Positions 1-12,850 of a DNA stretch of 64,000 nucleotides are shown here, piece by piece (the first letter of the stretch is position 1; the number at the start of each line of letters is the position of its first letter). The stretch comes from Blasia pusilla. Taxonomy: Eukaryota; Marchantiophyta; Marchantiopsida; Blasiales. Both the position numbers and the translations under genes were made by a program. The notes under the pieces were generated by a model that did not search any database, was not told the DNA's origin, and saw only the letters and a list, made by a program, of their open reading frames with translations. The stretch lies in contig CM114274.1 of assembly GCA_050084515.1 (NCBI GenBank), positions 24,490,001-24,554,000 of the forward strand, in the 5' to 3' direction.

Positions 1-1
1 C

Positions 2-3000
2 ATGTGTTACAAGCTCCCAACTCCTCAAGACCCTTTTCTTGACAACTATGATCGCAAGAAACAAAGGGAAAAAAACCGGGAGTTGAGGAAAGCAGCTGCC
101 ATACAGCCCCTAGAATTTGAAACACTTGAAGTTGTTGATACGCCTTTTAAGGAGAATCCTCTTGTGGAAGGTATAGAGGATCCAGATGCGGATTTGAATG
201 CAGGGTACGATAAGCAACTCAAAAGGAGAAAAGTTGTGGAAGAGGCAGCTGCAGAGGTTGATCAGTTGGAGAAGCAGAAGCGCCGAAAGAAGAGAAAGCT
301 GGAGGAAAACCAGCTGTCCAAGCAGGAAAGTGATGGAGCTCCCAGTAAAGTGATCGTCCCTGAATCATTGAAGCCTGAAGATATAATCTCAGTTGATAAT
401 GGCCAGATGGTAGAGAGCAGAGGTAGCAAAGTAGAATTCTTCACTGAAATGGTGCAAGCTGTGTTATTAGAAGCGGGGTTGATAGATGAGGAATCTACCA
501 GCCCTATCAATGTAGAATGGAAACAGATAGCCAATGAAGTGTCCACTTCATTCCATCAGCAATGCTGGGAATCCCATGGTAAAGTTGGAGATATCCTAGC
601 TAGCTGTTCTCTTGGGTGGGAGGAACGGGCAGTAGGCTATGTCACCACTTTGGCAGCCCACATCAGAGAGCACCGTAGAAAACTTGAATTTCCCCGTACA
701 CCTGTTGTTCTCATCATCGTCTCCTCCCAAGAGCAGGCCTTGCAGGTAAGTGCCTTCTTTTCTCTCTACCATTCTGTCCTTTTTTAATTGCTTCCTGACA
801 TGATCAATCAAATTCTTTCCCAGTGGTTGGGAAAGAATTCAATTGCTTGATGTCGCGCAAGTTTTCTGTTTCTTGCCTTTGGCAGTATGGTGATGCGGTT
901 TTTTAATATTGCCTTCCAAACTCTCAAAAGTGAAGTCTGTTGTCCCTCAGATCTCTTATTGACTAAAATGTTTGGTGTAGTGACTCAGTTTCTTCTTCAG
1001 TTCATAACTGTATGAAGGTATCCTTAAGCAGCCTTTTCTGTTGTCTTCCATAGGTGAGACGTGTTTGCAAGGTTTTGAAAACAGCTCTTGCTATCTCATC
1101 GGTGTGTCTGCACACTGGAACAAGCATTGATCATCAGAGCAAAGGGTGAGCCTATTCCATTGTACTGAAAGACCAGGTGTTTCCACTTTGTTGAAGGATG
1201 ACTCTTCGTAAGGTTTTCTTATCATAACAGAATTAAGAGTTATATTTGGTGCACATGGGAGATGAATGTGCTTTTCTTTCTCAGTTGTGGTGGGTTTGCT
1301 GTCTATTGTCCTGAAGGTGCTTCGTGTCTTTATATTTGAGAGGCTAAGGTGATAGTTACATCCACGAACCATGAATTGAGTTTCAAATGATCTAAAATTT
1401 CTCAAATTAACGATCATGTTCTTCTTGGTTTGCAGGTTGAAGACTCAAACACCAGATATAATAGTGGCCACCCCAGACCGACTTTGTGAATTACTTGCAG
1501 TTCAAAGCATCACACTCTCTAGTTTATCACTTCTTGTAAGGCTACGCTGGGAATCCTTAAAGCAAGTTTCTGTGGATTTTTATGTCAATTTTGTATACAG
1601 CAGTATCTTCACATGCTTAGCAACAGTCAATCCTCAGATGCTTTCAGTGAGTCGTATGGGAGACTTTATGGAAGTAGGAGAGAGCGACTCAGTCAAAATG
1701 CTGACTCCATGGACTTGGGAGAAGCCTGATAGAAAGTTTTTGTGCCAGCATTGAGTTTTTCACATGATTATGAGTCTCTGATCTAAGGGCTTTCTAGGTC
1801 ACATGAGTTTTCAAGTCCTGTCTTGAATCCTTCTTCCAAGGATCACACTCAAGAGAGTCCAGCAATTTGTGTATACTCAGCAATGAAGGTTTAGAAAGGC
1901 ATAAGTCTTTTACGATATAACATCTTTATCAAAATGTTCCTGTTGGGTCTATATGCATGAAAATATCCCTCCGAAGATTAGGCTGGTGATGGTAGCCCTC
2001 ACCTTTCTGTCAACTGGTTGAAGGTTTCCCAGAGATGGAGTAAAGAAGTCTCGCCTAATATATTTTAATGCTAGATACACCATTCAATGTGTGTATGACC
2101 TTGAAGGTTTGTACATGCTTTTTGAATGCTTCAGTACCCAAAAGTATTTCATTTTGTTCCTGATGTCATCCCTTAGTGTAGATATGCACTTTTCCCCCTA
2201 CTTACAATACACTGCTTGGATTTCCTGATGACAGGTGGTTGATGGATTGGCGGAGATAATTGATAAGGGTTTGCAAAGCCACCTCAGTAAAGTCAAGCAG
2301 TACATCTCTGAAAGTGTGCGGAAGCTTGTTATCAGTGATAGCTTTCCAGAAACTTCAGTCCTTGTCACCCGGCAGTTGGTTGCGGATCCAATTGTGAGAG
2401 TCATTTCTGAGTCAAATCTGGAAAGCAAGTGTATCTGCATCACTCAGGCTATTTCAGTTTTCACCAATGTTAGCAAGAGAAAGAACAAGGTGCTCATTGT
2501 TGAATCTTCAATTCATGCCAGTATTTCCTTTACGCAAGGTCAATTAACAAAAGTAAAGCTTTCTTTGTTGGTGTATGATATCTGAAATCAGCTAATGTCT
2601 GTAGGGTAAAAGTAGAGAAAACACAGGCTTAGTAGTTGGTCTAACAAGCATGGTCTCTTATTGTTAATGGCGGCAGATGCTGAAAATTTTACAACAATTT
2701 TGGGAGATGCGAGAGAGTAACTTGTCTGGGGATGTTTTGATAGTCATGGAGAACGAAGAAACTGTTCAAGTAGTACTCCCTGAAGTCCAACACATAGGAT
2801 TTGCTGCTGTAGGCCTTGTTGGGTCTGACAAGAGTAACCTTACGGAGGTCAGCGAGCAATTGAGGTCAGTCTGAACTATCTCTTAAGTTTATCAGCCATC
2901 TGAAGTACCTCGATACTGTGGTTTGGAAGAAAATGAATGGCATGCTTTGGAAAGCTTGGTCAGAGCTATCTTTTTAGTGTGTAAGGTATCTCAAGTAGCT

Positions 3001-3446
3001 GGATACTATGGTTTCAAATATATTAGATGACTGCGTCTGGAAAAGGGTGGGAACTTGTATTTCATGAGCGTGCTACAAATTATCTGTGGACCCAGGTGTT
3101 TGGTTCGTGCTAATTTTAATACTGGTCTTTGTGCTGGTATTATTACAGAGAAGGAAGTGTGCGGGCATTTCTAACTACGGATAAGCATTTGTGCCAAGTC
3201 CCCCTCGAAAGAATCCAACTTGTTGTCAATTACAGCTTTCCTGTTACTTTGCAGACATACACGCATATCCTAACTGGGATGGCTAGGGAATCTGCTAATG
3301 GTTTATTACACAGCTTCTGCACTGCAGCTATGGCTCCCTTAGCATGTGAATTGGTGCACCTCTTAGAGACTTGTTTTCAAGATGTTCCACATGCTTTGCA
3401 GATGTTTGCAGATGCTGCGGCCCTTGTCCAGAGGGCACTGAAGTAG
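2..3446 (+). CDS. DEAD-box-helicase-like protein, catalytically degenerate, 5' end outside window
   Basis: Six exons join in frame with GT-AG introns: 2-745, 1054-1145, 1436-1535, 2235-2552, 2677-2864, 3149-3446 (579 residues plus TAG). The N-terminal third is lysine/glutamate rich and basic (KRRKKRK near residue 95), likely nuclear. The rest follows the superfamily 2 helicase order but each catalytic motif is eroded. The P-loop position reads CSLGWEERA (about 202-210). The motif Ia position reads SSQEQALQ. Motif Ib is kept as ATPDRL (about 290-295). The DEAD position reads VVDGLAE (from about 313). Motif VI reads HILTGMAR (about 520-527). ATP hydrolysis is therefore unlikely, and an RNA-binding or scaffold role in RNA processing is inference. 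Plants have similar uncharacterised P-loop NTPase-superfamily proteins. The first ATG at base 2 may be internal to an exon that continues to the left. Confidence 0.75.
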
Positions 3447-4969
3447 CGGTGGACATTCTGGTAGGAAAATTAAAATCAATGGCCCAGCCTGTATTTTTGA
3501 CTAAAAGTAGTCCTGCTGAAGTTAGCAATGACATGAACTCAATTCATGAAGGTTTTTCTGCAAATTCTTGCATGGGTGGCTAACATCACTCTTGCCATTA
3601 TGTATTGAAAGTCCATCCTCAGAATTTTACAATTTGGGAGTGTATTCAGTCATTACCATACTCTCAAACAGGACAGACTTTGTTAGGTGCAGTGTCAGTT
3701 TCATGACTGGAGAGCAGCCTCCCAAATATTTGGAGTGTTTCAGAATGCTTGCTTTGAAGATGTAACCTAGTAGTGCATTGTTGAGCAGAGATGGGCGGAG
3801 ATATGAAATGAAGTGGAAAGTCTTCTGTACAAGAGCAGCAACCAGGAGATGTATCCAAATTGTGCTGAAGTGAAGGGTGTTCTGACAGTTTTCACGGAGG
3901 TGTGCAGGTTTCAGCTACCAGTCATTAGAGTACAATTAGCGGAGCGGTCTGACTTAGCTCTGGTCTGAAATTTAAGTGTTCTGAATCCAGCTTCATGGTA
4001 AACAGGTTCCAGTCCCTTCCTTGTGAGTAACAAGTTGAGCGATTCAGATGTGCTGTCAGCTGCACTAATAAGCACTGCAGCTGACCACGCTGTGATACAA
4101 GTAGTTGGTCTGCTGGGTCTCTGTTCATTTACACGTCACAAGCCGAATATTCACTCCACTCCACAGTTCAAAATTCATCGTAGACATGAGAGCTTATTTT
4201 TCCCCAAGCGTGCTAATTTGATTGCATGTGGGGTTGACTAAATCTTTGAGAAATTTTAAGAAAATCTATCAAATATTCAGTTTATGACTAGAGAGTTGTC
4301 TAACCCTAAATACTCACCAACCCTCCCCAACACCCATAGTATGGTTGTTTATACCATACTCATCTAAATAATTACTCAAGAATGCTTTTACATTAGATCT
4401 TTGTACATAGGACCTTGCGTCAAGTATTATTCTTCATGTGCTAAATTGAGAAAAGAGTGTAGAATATGATGAGCTGACCAATTTTGCTGATTAAAAGGAA
4501 AGGATAAAATCATTGGTTAAGATTACTTCTTTATGTTTGAGGAGCAATTACATACTAATATTTGACAACCATAGATAGATTGTAGTATCCAATATTTAAG
4601 GAGGTTATCCAATAGGAATGTGTTCCCTTATATAGAAAAATATTCTAATTATATGGGATTCTAATTCCTTCTTTTCTTTGCAATTCTTTTGGCATATAGC
4701 ATACGTACTCAACATGATGCATAATGGGATCAAATTTGGTTGTAATCATAGAAGATCCCTTCCATCAACAACATGAGCTAATTGTAAATTTCTCTCGACT
4801 TCTTTAATTTTTTTTCTTTTTTCATTGTATTATCTTTAGAAACACCAATTTTGACAAATGTGGTATTTTAGAAAGCCCAATTTTGTTCTAGTATGATTAT
4901 TATCACATTAAGACATAATGTAATGGGAATACAACTTATGTTTTATCCTCTATATCAACCATGTTTATG
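3447..4969. other. 3' flank of the helicase-like gene, then AT-rich intergenic DNA
   Basis: No reading frame here has coding character. The first several hundred bases are probably 3' UTR, although I see no convincing poly(A) signal that fixes the end. From about 4260 the sequence becomes AT rich and leads into the telomere-like tract. Confidence 0.4.
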
Positions 4970-5350
4970 ATTTAGGGTTTATGGTTTATGGCTTAGGGTT
5001 TAGGATTTATTATTTAGGTTGTAGGATTTTTGGTGTTTTGCTTAGGGTTTAGGGGTTAGGGTCTAGGGTTTTTGGCGTAGGGATTAGGGTTTATTGATTA
5101 GGCCCTAGGGTTTTGGGTGTTTGGCTTAGGATTTAGGGTTTTTGTTTAGGGTTTAGGGTTTTTGGCTTACGGGTTAGGATATAGGGTGGTTGGCCTAGGG
5201 TTTTGGACAAAGCTTAGGGTTTTGGGTTTTTGGCCTACGGTTTAGGATTTAGGGTGTTTGGCTTAGGGTTTTGGGTTTTTGGTTTAAAGTTTAGGATTTA
5301 TGGCCTAGGAGTTAAGGTTTAGGGTTTTTGGCCTAAGATTTAGAGTTTAG
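4970..5350 (+). repeat. Degenerate interstitial telomere-like repeat (TTTAGGG-related)
   Basis: About 380 bases are made of variants of TTTAGGG, GGTTTAGGG and GGTTTTTGGC on the plus strand, with many single-base changes and no long perfect run. The plant-type telomere motif is TTTAGGG. The decay argues for an old interstitial tract or a simple-sequence expansion and not for a chromosome end. Confidence 0.7.
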
Positions 5351-5399
5351 GGTTAAAGATAAAGAATGTGTTCAAGTTTGTAAACCAATAGGTTTTGAG

Positions 5400-7049
5400 A
5401 GTTACTATGATATAGAGTGTAGCCTTATTTAAGGAAATTTGATTTTCATCTAAAATTGAAATGGATGAATTAAACTTCATAGTGAAAGCAATAACTATAA
5501 CTTGCAGAGAACCCTTTCGTGCCCTTGGCCCTTTGTTTTGTCGGACAATTTTTTGGTTTTGTGGTATCCGAAAAAACAAAGTTCGGGCCCTTTATTTGTC
5601 GACAATGCTTTCCCTCTTCCGAATGTATTCAATGACTACCAACATTGAATTCTGAATTTATATCTTCACCAATTCCAACTAGAACTTGTCCCATCCATAT
5701 GGGACAATTGTTTCTTTTTTGTCCTAGTCTAATTATGACGAAGTCTCCAACATTGAAATCTACCAATGCAACTTTTGTCTCCTCCATGGATACCATATCA
5801 ACTCTAGGCTTGAACCTAGTAGGCCCACAATAGTGCTCTGGATTTGGAGAAATTCCACTTCCAAAGATAATAGGAACTTGACTATTCTATTTGGTTAAAG
5901 GCCAAAAATCTTCCAATTTCTCAGAGAATGATGAATCGATGTCATGGGCTATCAAATTGGTCCTATTATTGATAGAAGAATCTTCATTTGTTGATGTCTT
6001 GTGATTTAATCGCAAGTTTTGAACCTTGTCCTCATGATTTCCATGAGGAAACAATCGGTCCAATTCCTTGATTGTCTTCCTCCATTGCCTTGCTAGTTTT
6101 TGGAACTCCATCTTTGTGCCCTAGGCAAAGATAAGACTTGGGATGGTGCACGGATTCTGCTCGCCAAGTGTAGTATAAACCCCTTTGACACCTTTGCAGA
6201 TCATTATGTTTGATTGTTCGTTCCTCAACAACAACCTTCTCCTCGTTTGTCGATGCAGTATTTCCCAGAGACTTCAACATTGCATATGTCGCATAAAGAG
6301 AAAATTTGTGAATATCAACATTAGAGAAATATTGTTTTTTTTATTTGACTGATAGTTGATTGTGAGACTCCCGCTAATCCCAATTTCCTTCCTTCCTTAT
6401 TGACTACTTCTCGTATATACTTTAAGGAGAAAAATTGAGGCAACCAAGTCAATTCCTCTCTTCTTCCATCTAATATTGTTCTTTCCTTGTGGGGCATCCG
6501 ATCTCCAGTCTCCTCAATTATCAGCTTGACCATTTCCATCGCTTGCGCCGTCCTCTGGGTTATGCAATTTCTTCCCAGGTTCCCATGCCCCGTCTGCGTC
6601 TTGCCATCTCTGACATTTCTTACTTCGTCCTCAAAGCTCATTTTTCCAAGACCATGGACCTGTCGCCAATTTGGAAGGCACATCGTTCTACCTTCCAATT
6701 GCACAACCCTTTGTCTGTCAATGAAGTAAGAGGAATGGACCATGGCGTGGAGTGATTCCTCTTCTTTCCGGAAAAGATTTGTTCCAATACTTTTCTCTGC
6801 TTGAACAAACAACATCTCTCTCTAGCAACAAAATTATCCGCTAGAATAGTTTTTCGATGCCACTTGTGATATATCTTCCTCTTTTAGCTTTATGTTCGTT
6901 TTGGTAGCTCTTGGTAGACATCGCTTTTTACACCGATAAGTGTATATGTAAGCTCTCGTCCTCTTGCCTGTTATTGCTTCAACGGCCCCCTCGGGATACG
7001 GTTGAACACTCCAAGTAGCATGTCCATAAGTCTCGTCCATCTTTAACAA
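5400..7049 (-). pseudogene. Decayed minus-strand coding region, function unknown
   Basis: Overlapping minus-strand open stretches (7049-6834, 6815-6321, 6280-6032, 6111-5887, then about 5880-5650) read like fragments of one or two proteins broken by frameshifts and stops. One stretch near 5830-5650 contains VGDFVIIRLGQ followed by a PIWMGQVLVGIGE segment, vaguely like a BAH or Tudor-like beta module. I do not recognise a family. The region lies just downstream, on the same strand, of a TNP1-like segment, so both may belong to one dead DNA transposon. The plus-strand frames look like shadows. Confidence 0.3.
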
Positions 7050-7604
7050 TACTGGATGCCGTAGGATATATGACTAAGTTCCTTTCAAGAACTTCGTGGC
7101 GTGTAAAACGGCTCGTGATGTTGGTAATGAATACGCCAACATGGTGATCCCCCAATCTTTGACCACCAACTTTGTCGTTTGGATTGACCTAGTGAACAAT
7201 TCCCTCTACGATATTTAGACATCCACTTTCTCTGTAAGTTACACCGGTAAAAGGACTGCTTCCATACGACTAATCATGGGAACCGCAACTTGTACGTCAG
7301 TGGAGATATTGTAGGTTGAGTGCTTCCTCTTCCTAATATCCATGATATCATTGTATTTTTCTATAATCAGATATCTGAGATGTTTTTCAAACATTCCCAG
7401 CATATATTGTAGCCTTCTTCCATCCGGATGGATAGCTGATTCGTAGTATGACTCATCAATTATTACGCATACCCACGATTGTTGTTGGTTGTCAAAGAAG
7501 GAGATAGGTTGGATCTCATGTGAATGGAAGCTTTCAGAAACACGCCTTGAACCAATAAGAAGCTCTAATCCCTTCGAATCTTTTAAGAAAAATTTCTTTG
7601 AATA
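7050..7604. other. Interval between two minus-strand ORF remnants, no gene seen
   Basis: No reading frame here is convincing. It probably holds more of the decayed minus-strand gene or its introns. Confidence 0.3.
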
Positions 7605-7931
7605 CTATGTGGGGCAATGAGGCTCTCCTTCCACATTCTCACGTCCACCACATGTATTAGTTGTTGTAACTCCATTACGAGGCCATGTGATTAATGCTCC
7701 AATGAAATTGGACAGAGGTTCTCTATTGTAAGTGCTTGTTGAACTTCCAAAGACTTCCTCAAGAGACATGTACAAGGAGTCCTTACCAAAAGGTATATTG
7801 TGGACTATTCTCTCGGAATTGGTGTCCACGGTTCTAGCTCTTCCAATATAGATGGATGATCCATCTTGTAGATACACTACATTATCGATGCAAAATTCCA
7901 TTGCATGAATTTGAAATGTGCACCATAACAT
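7605..7931 (-). pseudogene. TNP1/En-Spm-like (Transposase_23-type) domain fragment
   Basis: A 108-residue minus-strand reading frame has the spacing of the small accessory domain found in plant CACTA (En/Spm) proteins. A VVYLQDGSSIYIGRA strand comes first, then TVDTN, then HNIPFGKDSLYMSLEEV, and finally a GALITWPRNGV segment ending in the characteristic TWP. No start-codon context or partner transposase (TNP2) is visible nearby. The call rests on pattern memory, so it is tentative. It lies immediately left of the GGAACT-motif region and could be part of that element or an independent remnant. Confidence 0.4.
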
Positions 7932-7959
7932 CGAAGTGGCAATTAATTGTTAGCCGTAC

Positions 7960-9240
7960 ACCGAAAGTGGGACAGAACCGAAATCATCTTATCGCACAAG
8001 GCAAATTGGACCTTAAGATCAATTCAAGAAGAGTGGCAACTTGTAGGGTGTGTTCGATTGGAACTTTGGTTCCGAATGTGGCTATGTGCCATCCACCTAA
8101 TAAACTCAACAGAAAGTTCAAAATAACCTGGGCCGAATGTCCTTAGTTCGGATCTTAAGATTTGATCGAAGGGTCACAAGACTGTGAGTGAATTGGACCT
8201 TAAGATCCAATCGAGATGAGGAAGGGTAAGTCCGATTGAAACTCTGGTTCCAATTGTTGTGAGGAGCCATCCCCCTTATGAAGTCATCAAAGAGTTGAAA
8301 AAAACTGCTTTGCGCATCTTTCGCAATTATGTGAATCGTGGATTATCTATTAAGAAGAAATGTGGACTGTCCGTTCATAGGCATGCAGATATCTAAATGA
8401 GCTAGAATCCGATCTGAAGATTAGATATAAGCATCACAGGACAAAGGGCAAATTGGATCTTAAGATCTTGACGGGAAGGGTGGATCTTAAGGTCCACTCT
8501 TAAGCAAAGAAAAGCGTCAACCTCTAGCGTAGTTCTCCGAGTGGAACTATAGTTCCGAATGTTCCTAGTAAAGTCAAGAGAGAGTTTTCGAGCCCGAAGG
8601 CCAACATTCTCTCACCTGGAGGTGATTGGGAACTGTAGTTCTGAATGACCTTCCAATGGATGTTAAGATCCTATTTGAAACCGCTAGTCGAACATTGAGT
8701 CTGTTTTGCTATCGATCTCTTTGCATCGGAGGTGCAGAGGGCTTGCTCTAGAAGTGAGGAAAGAATGTGAGCTCCCGGTTGTTGATCTTTTGTAGGTCAA
8801 CACGGAAATACAATCGTGAGGTTATTTTTTCTTCTCCTTCCGAATGGAACACTTATGTTGTTGTCGATTTGGTCTGCGGTGAAGTTTAATAGGAGATCAT
8901 TTTGATGTGAATTGTGGCACAACTATGCCTCTGGGGGGGTTTCAGATACTATGACTTCCGAGCCAAAAGGAAGATCGCTTGTCAAGGTTTAGGGTAGAGA
9001 ACGACGTCTTTGCCAGACTTTTTTTAATGTGTATTGGGCGCGCAACATGCCAAATGCCTTGACATTGTATCCTGATACTTGTAAAGGGAATACAAGGAGG
9101 TTCTAACATTCCTATTGCTCAAGTCATATAACTGATTTGAAAATCAAATGCGCTTGGCATATGACGCGCACATCCAACTAGTATCATGCCCATCCAAATA
9201 GCTCCTTAAAGGTCTCGCAGAGTTCATTTTGGACTCCATT
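7960..9240. repeat. Left outer zone of diverged GGAACT/AATTGGATC repeats
   Basis: Blocks such as AATTGGACCTTAAGATCC and GGAACTATAGTTCCGAATG recur at irregular spacing (about 8060, 8200, 8450, 8540, 8630). They correspond, reverse complemented, to blocks of the 207-bp array at 21.7-22.9 kb. No gene is seen. Confidence 0.45.
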
Positions 9241-11660
9241 TCCGAGTTGTAAGGCATAGTTTCTCGTTCTCATTTCTAGCACTAGAGGGAACAATTCTAG
9301 AAATCTGATTTAGAAACTTCAGTTCCATATGCCCTCGTTTAGGGCTCCCTTATCGTTTCTGGAACCGAAACGGCAGTTCCGATTGACCTCCTTCTCATTT
9401 TGAGATCTGTATCTCTACTTCTGATGGTGAGGAAGCCGAGAAGGACGCCCGCCATCTCTTTTGGGAACTACAGTTCTGAATGCCCCCGTTTGGGCTTAGG
9501 GTTAGTGTCAAGAACCGGAACTTGAGTTTCGATTGATCCTCCTCATTTGAGCACTGGATCTTTAGTTCCGATAGCGAGGAATCCGATAAGGAGGCCTGCG
9601 ATCTCATTTCGGAACTATAGTTCCGAAAGCAGCGGTTTCGGCTCAGTTGTCGCGTCTGAAAGAGGCGGTAAGGAAAGAGGCGGAAATTTGATTTGGTGAG
9701 GCAGTAAAGAAAGAGGCCGGCGATTTGATTTAGGAACTACATTCCGAAAGCCCTCATTTAGGTAGGGACTCTTGTCTTTGGAACCGGAACCTGAGTTCCG
9801 ATTGCTCTTCCTTCTAATTTTGAGAACTAGATGTAGAGCTCCGATCGTGAGGAAGCCCAGAAGGAGGACGGCAAACTCATTTGGGAACTTCAGAGATAGA
9901 CTCTCGTCTATGGAACTGGAACCTGAGATTTGATTCATCCTCCTTCTCATTTTGAGAAGTGGATCTCTAGTTCCGATGGTGTGGAAGTCGGGAAGAAGGT
10001 CAGCAATATCAACTTGGGAACTACAGCTCCAAATGCCACCGTTCGGGCTCAATTTTTGTGTTAGGCACCGGAACCTAAGTTCCAATTGATTGTGCTTCTC
10101 ATTTCAAGAATGGGATCTCTAGTGACAATAGCAAGGAATCCAATAAGGAGGCCTGTGATCTCATTTGGGAACCACGGTTCCGAAAGAAACCGTTCAAGCT
10201 CAGTTGTCAAGTCTAGAACCGGAACCGTGGTTCCGATTCATCCTCCTTTTCGTTTGGAGAAGTAGATCTAGAGTTCCGATGGTGAGGTAGCAAGGGAAGG
10301 AGGCCCGCGATCTCATTTGGGAAATACAGTTCCGAAAGCAGCCATTCGGGGTTTGGGAGCTACACTTCCGAAAGTTTGTGTTTAGGTTGGTTCTCTCGTC
10401 TCTGGAACCGGAACTTGAGTCTAGATTGATCTTCCTTCTGATTTCGAGAACTCGACGATTCTAGAGTTCCGATGGTGAGGTAGGAAGGAAAGAGGCCGGA
10501 AATTTAATTTGGGAAATACAGTGCCGAAAGCCCTTATTTAGGTTAGTACTCTGGTCTCTAGAACCAGAACATGAGTCCTGATTGATCATCCTTCTAATTT
10601 CCAGAACTGGATGATTCTAGAGTTTCGATGGTGAGGTAGGAAGGAAAGAGGCCAGCGATTTGATTTGGGAACTAAAGTTTTGAAAGGCCTCGTTCAGTGA
10701 TGGAATCTCGTCTATGGAATTGGAACCTGAGTTCCGATTGATCCTCCATCTAGTTTCGAGAACTCGATGTAGAGTTCCAATGGTTAGGAAGTCGGGAAGG
10801 AGGACGGCAAACTCATTTGGTAACTAGAGTTCCCAAAGCACCCATTCGGGCTTAGTTGTCGTGTTTGGAACCAGAACCTGAGTTTCGATTCATCCTCGCT
10901 CTCATTTTGAGAACGGGATCTCTACTTTCGATAGTGAGGAATCCGATAAGGAGGGCCGCGATCTCATTTGAGAACTGGATCTCTAGTTCCGAAAGCAGCT
11001 GTTTGGGCTCAGTTGTTGAGTCTGGAACTGAAACCTGAGTTGCAATTCATCATCCTTCTCGTTCCATGAAGTCAAACTAGAGTTCCAATGGTGAGGTAGC
11101 AAGGAAAGAGGCCGTCGATTTGATTTGGGAATGACAGTTTTGAAAGCCCTCGTTTAGGTAGGGACTCCCATCTCTGGAACTGGAACCTGTGTTCCGATTG
11201 ATCCTCCTTCTCATTTCCAAAACTAGAACTAGAGTTCCAATGGTGAGGTAGTAAGGAAAGAGGCCGGTGATTTTATTTGGGAACTACAGTTCCAAAACCC
11301 CTTGTTTTGGTAGAGACCCGCGCATCTAGAATCGGAACTTGTGTCCCTGTAGTTCCGAACGTCCCCATTGGGGCTCAATTGTTGAGTCAGGAACCTCCTT
11401 ATCATTTCGAGGATTGGATCTCTTGTTCTGATAGTGAGGAATCTGATAAGGAGGCCCGCAATCTCATTTGGGAACTATAGTTCTGAAAGCAACCGTTCGA
11501 GCTCAGTTGTCGTGTCTGGAACCGGAACCTGAGTTCTGATTGATCCTCCTTCTCTTTTCGAGAACTGGATCTATAGTTCCCATTGTAAGGTAGCAGGCAT
11601 AGAGGCCAGCGATTGGATTTGGGAACTCTAGTTCTGAAAGCACGGGTTTAGGTATCCGTT
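9240..11660. repeat. Diverged tandem array, unit about 151-157 bp (some about 190 bp)
   Basis: A recurring unit carries TTTGGGAACTACAGTTCCGAA, then CTGGAACCGGAACCTGAGTTCCGATT, then a GAGAACTGGATCTCTAGTTCCGATGGTGAGG block. Successive copies of the GAACCTGAGTTCC landmark fall near 9523, 9793, 9924, 10076, 10227, 10416, 10572, 10729, 10880, 11037, 11190 and 11531. Most intervals are 151-157, some about 190. There are about 15 diverged copies. Short ORFs inside the array are incidental. Confidence 0.75.
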
Positions 11661-12555
11661 CATTTTTGGATTCAAAGCTATCAAACTGAGCCTAGATTCA
11701 TACTTCCGGTGCAATTGAATATATGGATTTTATTGCGGGACGGAAGATGTCATGCAGAGCTGGATTCTTGAGTGCTCTTTGTGAATGTATTTTGGTCATT
11801 CTATAATTTCTAGAAGTGCTGTGCATGTCAGTATTTAGGTTTTAGGGTTTGCAATTACACTTCCGATTCACACCCTTCATGTAGAGTTACAAAAATGGTT
11901 TAGGGAATTGGATTCAATTATCATTTGTTTAACTAGATCTATAGTTTTGATTCTGAGGTACTCCCGACCGACCGAAGCCATCTTGTTCTTTTGGAACTAG
12001 AGTTCCAATTGCTAATTGGGTTGGAATGAGTTTGCATTTCTAGAACTGGATCTAAAGTTCTAATTCTTATGTAGTCCTTGTAGAGGCTAGGGATGTCATT
12101 GGGAACAATTACTATAGATTAGGATAGGGAACTTTGGCTGATTTGAGTGAGGTTGTTACAGTGCAATTGCGGCGCTGAGGCCTGCAACCGCCTTAGTGCA
12201 TTTTAGTTATGAATGCATTTTGCAGCTGGCTAGCCATGCTTTTCAAGGAGTTAGGTCACTGGTGTATATATCTAATACGTTCGTAGTGTAAACTTCTCTC
12301 CTTTAGTCCCATCTTACTAAAGTAGATAATGGTGGAGGGACAAGGAGAAGGAGGAACTCAAAGGCCGCAATACTTGGCCTCTGACGCTTGGGTTTCTTCC
12401 TGACAATGTATTTACTTTCATTAAAGGGATTGGCTTGTGCCATTTGGATAACGGACGTAACGATTAGTATGATAAGATCTACACGTGGGAACCTTACAGA
12501 TTATGATCTCCCATGTTCATTCAAGTATGGATTTGAGATCCTATTGCAAGCCATC
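11660..12555. other. Spacer inside the putative element, no gene seen
   Basis: Scattered single GGAACT/AGTTCC half-sites remain (for example near 11990-12060), but no tandem order and no coding frame is visible. Confidence 0.3.
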
Positions 12556-12559
12556 AAAA

Positions 12560-12850
12560 GCCTAACGTGATAATGGTTCGAACGTAGTACCCCTTAAAAT
12601 GTTGGAATGGTTCGTTCAGACATGGTAACATTTCTGGCGTAGTAGCCTTTCGAACGTGGTAAGGATCCAGACGTAGTACCCTATCGGACGTGGTAGTGCT
12701 CCATCCTTGTAGCCCTTCAAGTTTTCAAACGCTTCACACGTAGTTGCCCTTCAGGATTGGAAACCCTTTAGACTTGGTATCCCTTGAGAAGGTATCATGG
12801 CTTCTGATCTCATGGCGATTCAGATGTAGTACCCCTTCGGCATTGTGCTA
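12560..12850. repeat. Short imperfect repeats of a GACGTAGTACCCCTT/GGACGTGGTA motif
   Basis: Variants of GAACGTAGTACCCCTT and CGGACGTGGTA alternate about ten times, with irregular spacing and strong divergence. They lie between the left array and the first exons of the unknown gene. Confidence 0.45.

Noticed and set aside
6487-6755. Plus-strand ORFs of 80-88 codons
   Set aside because: They overlap the longer minus-strand remnant and have no recognisable features.
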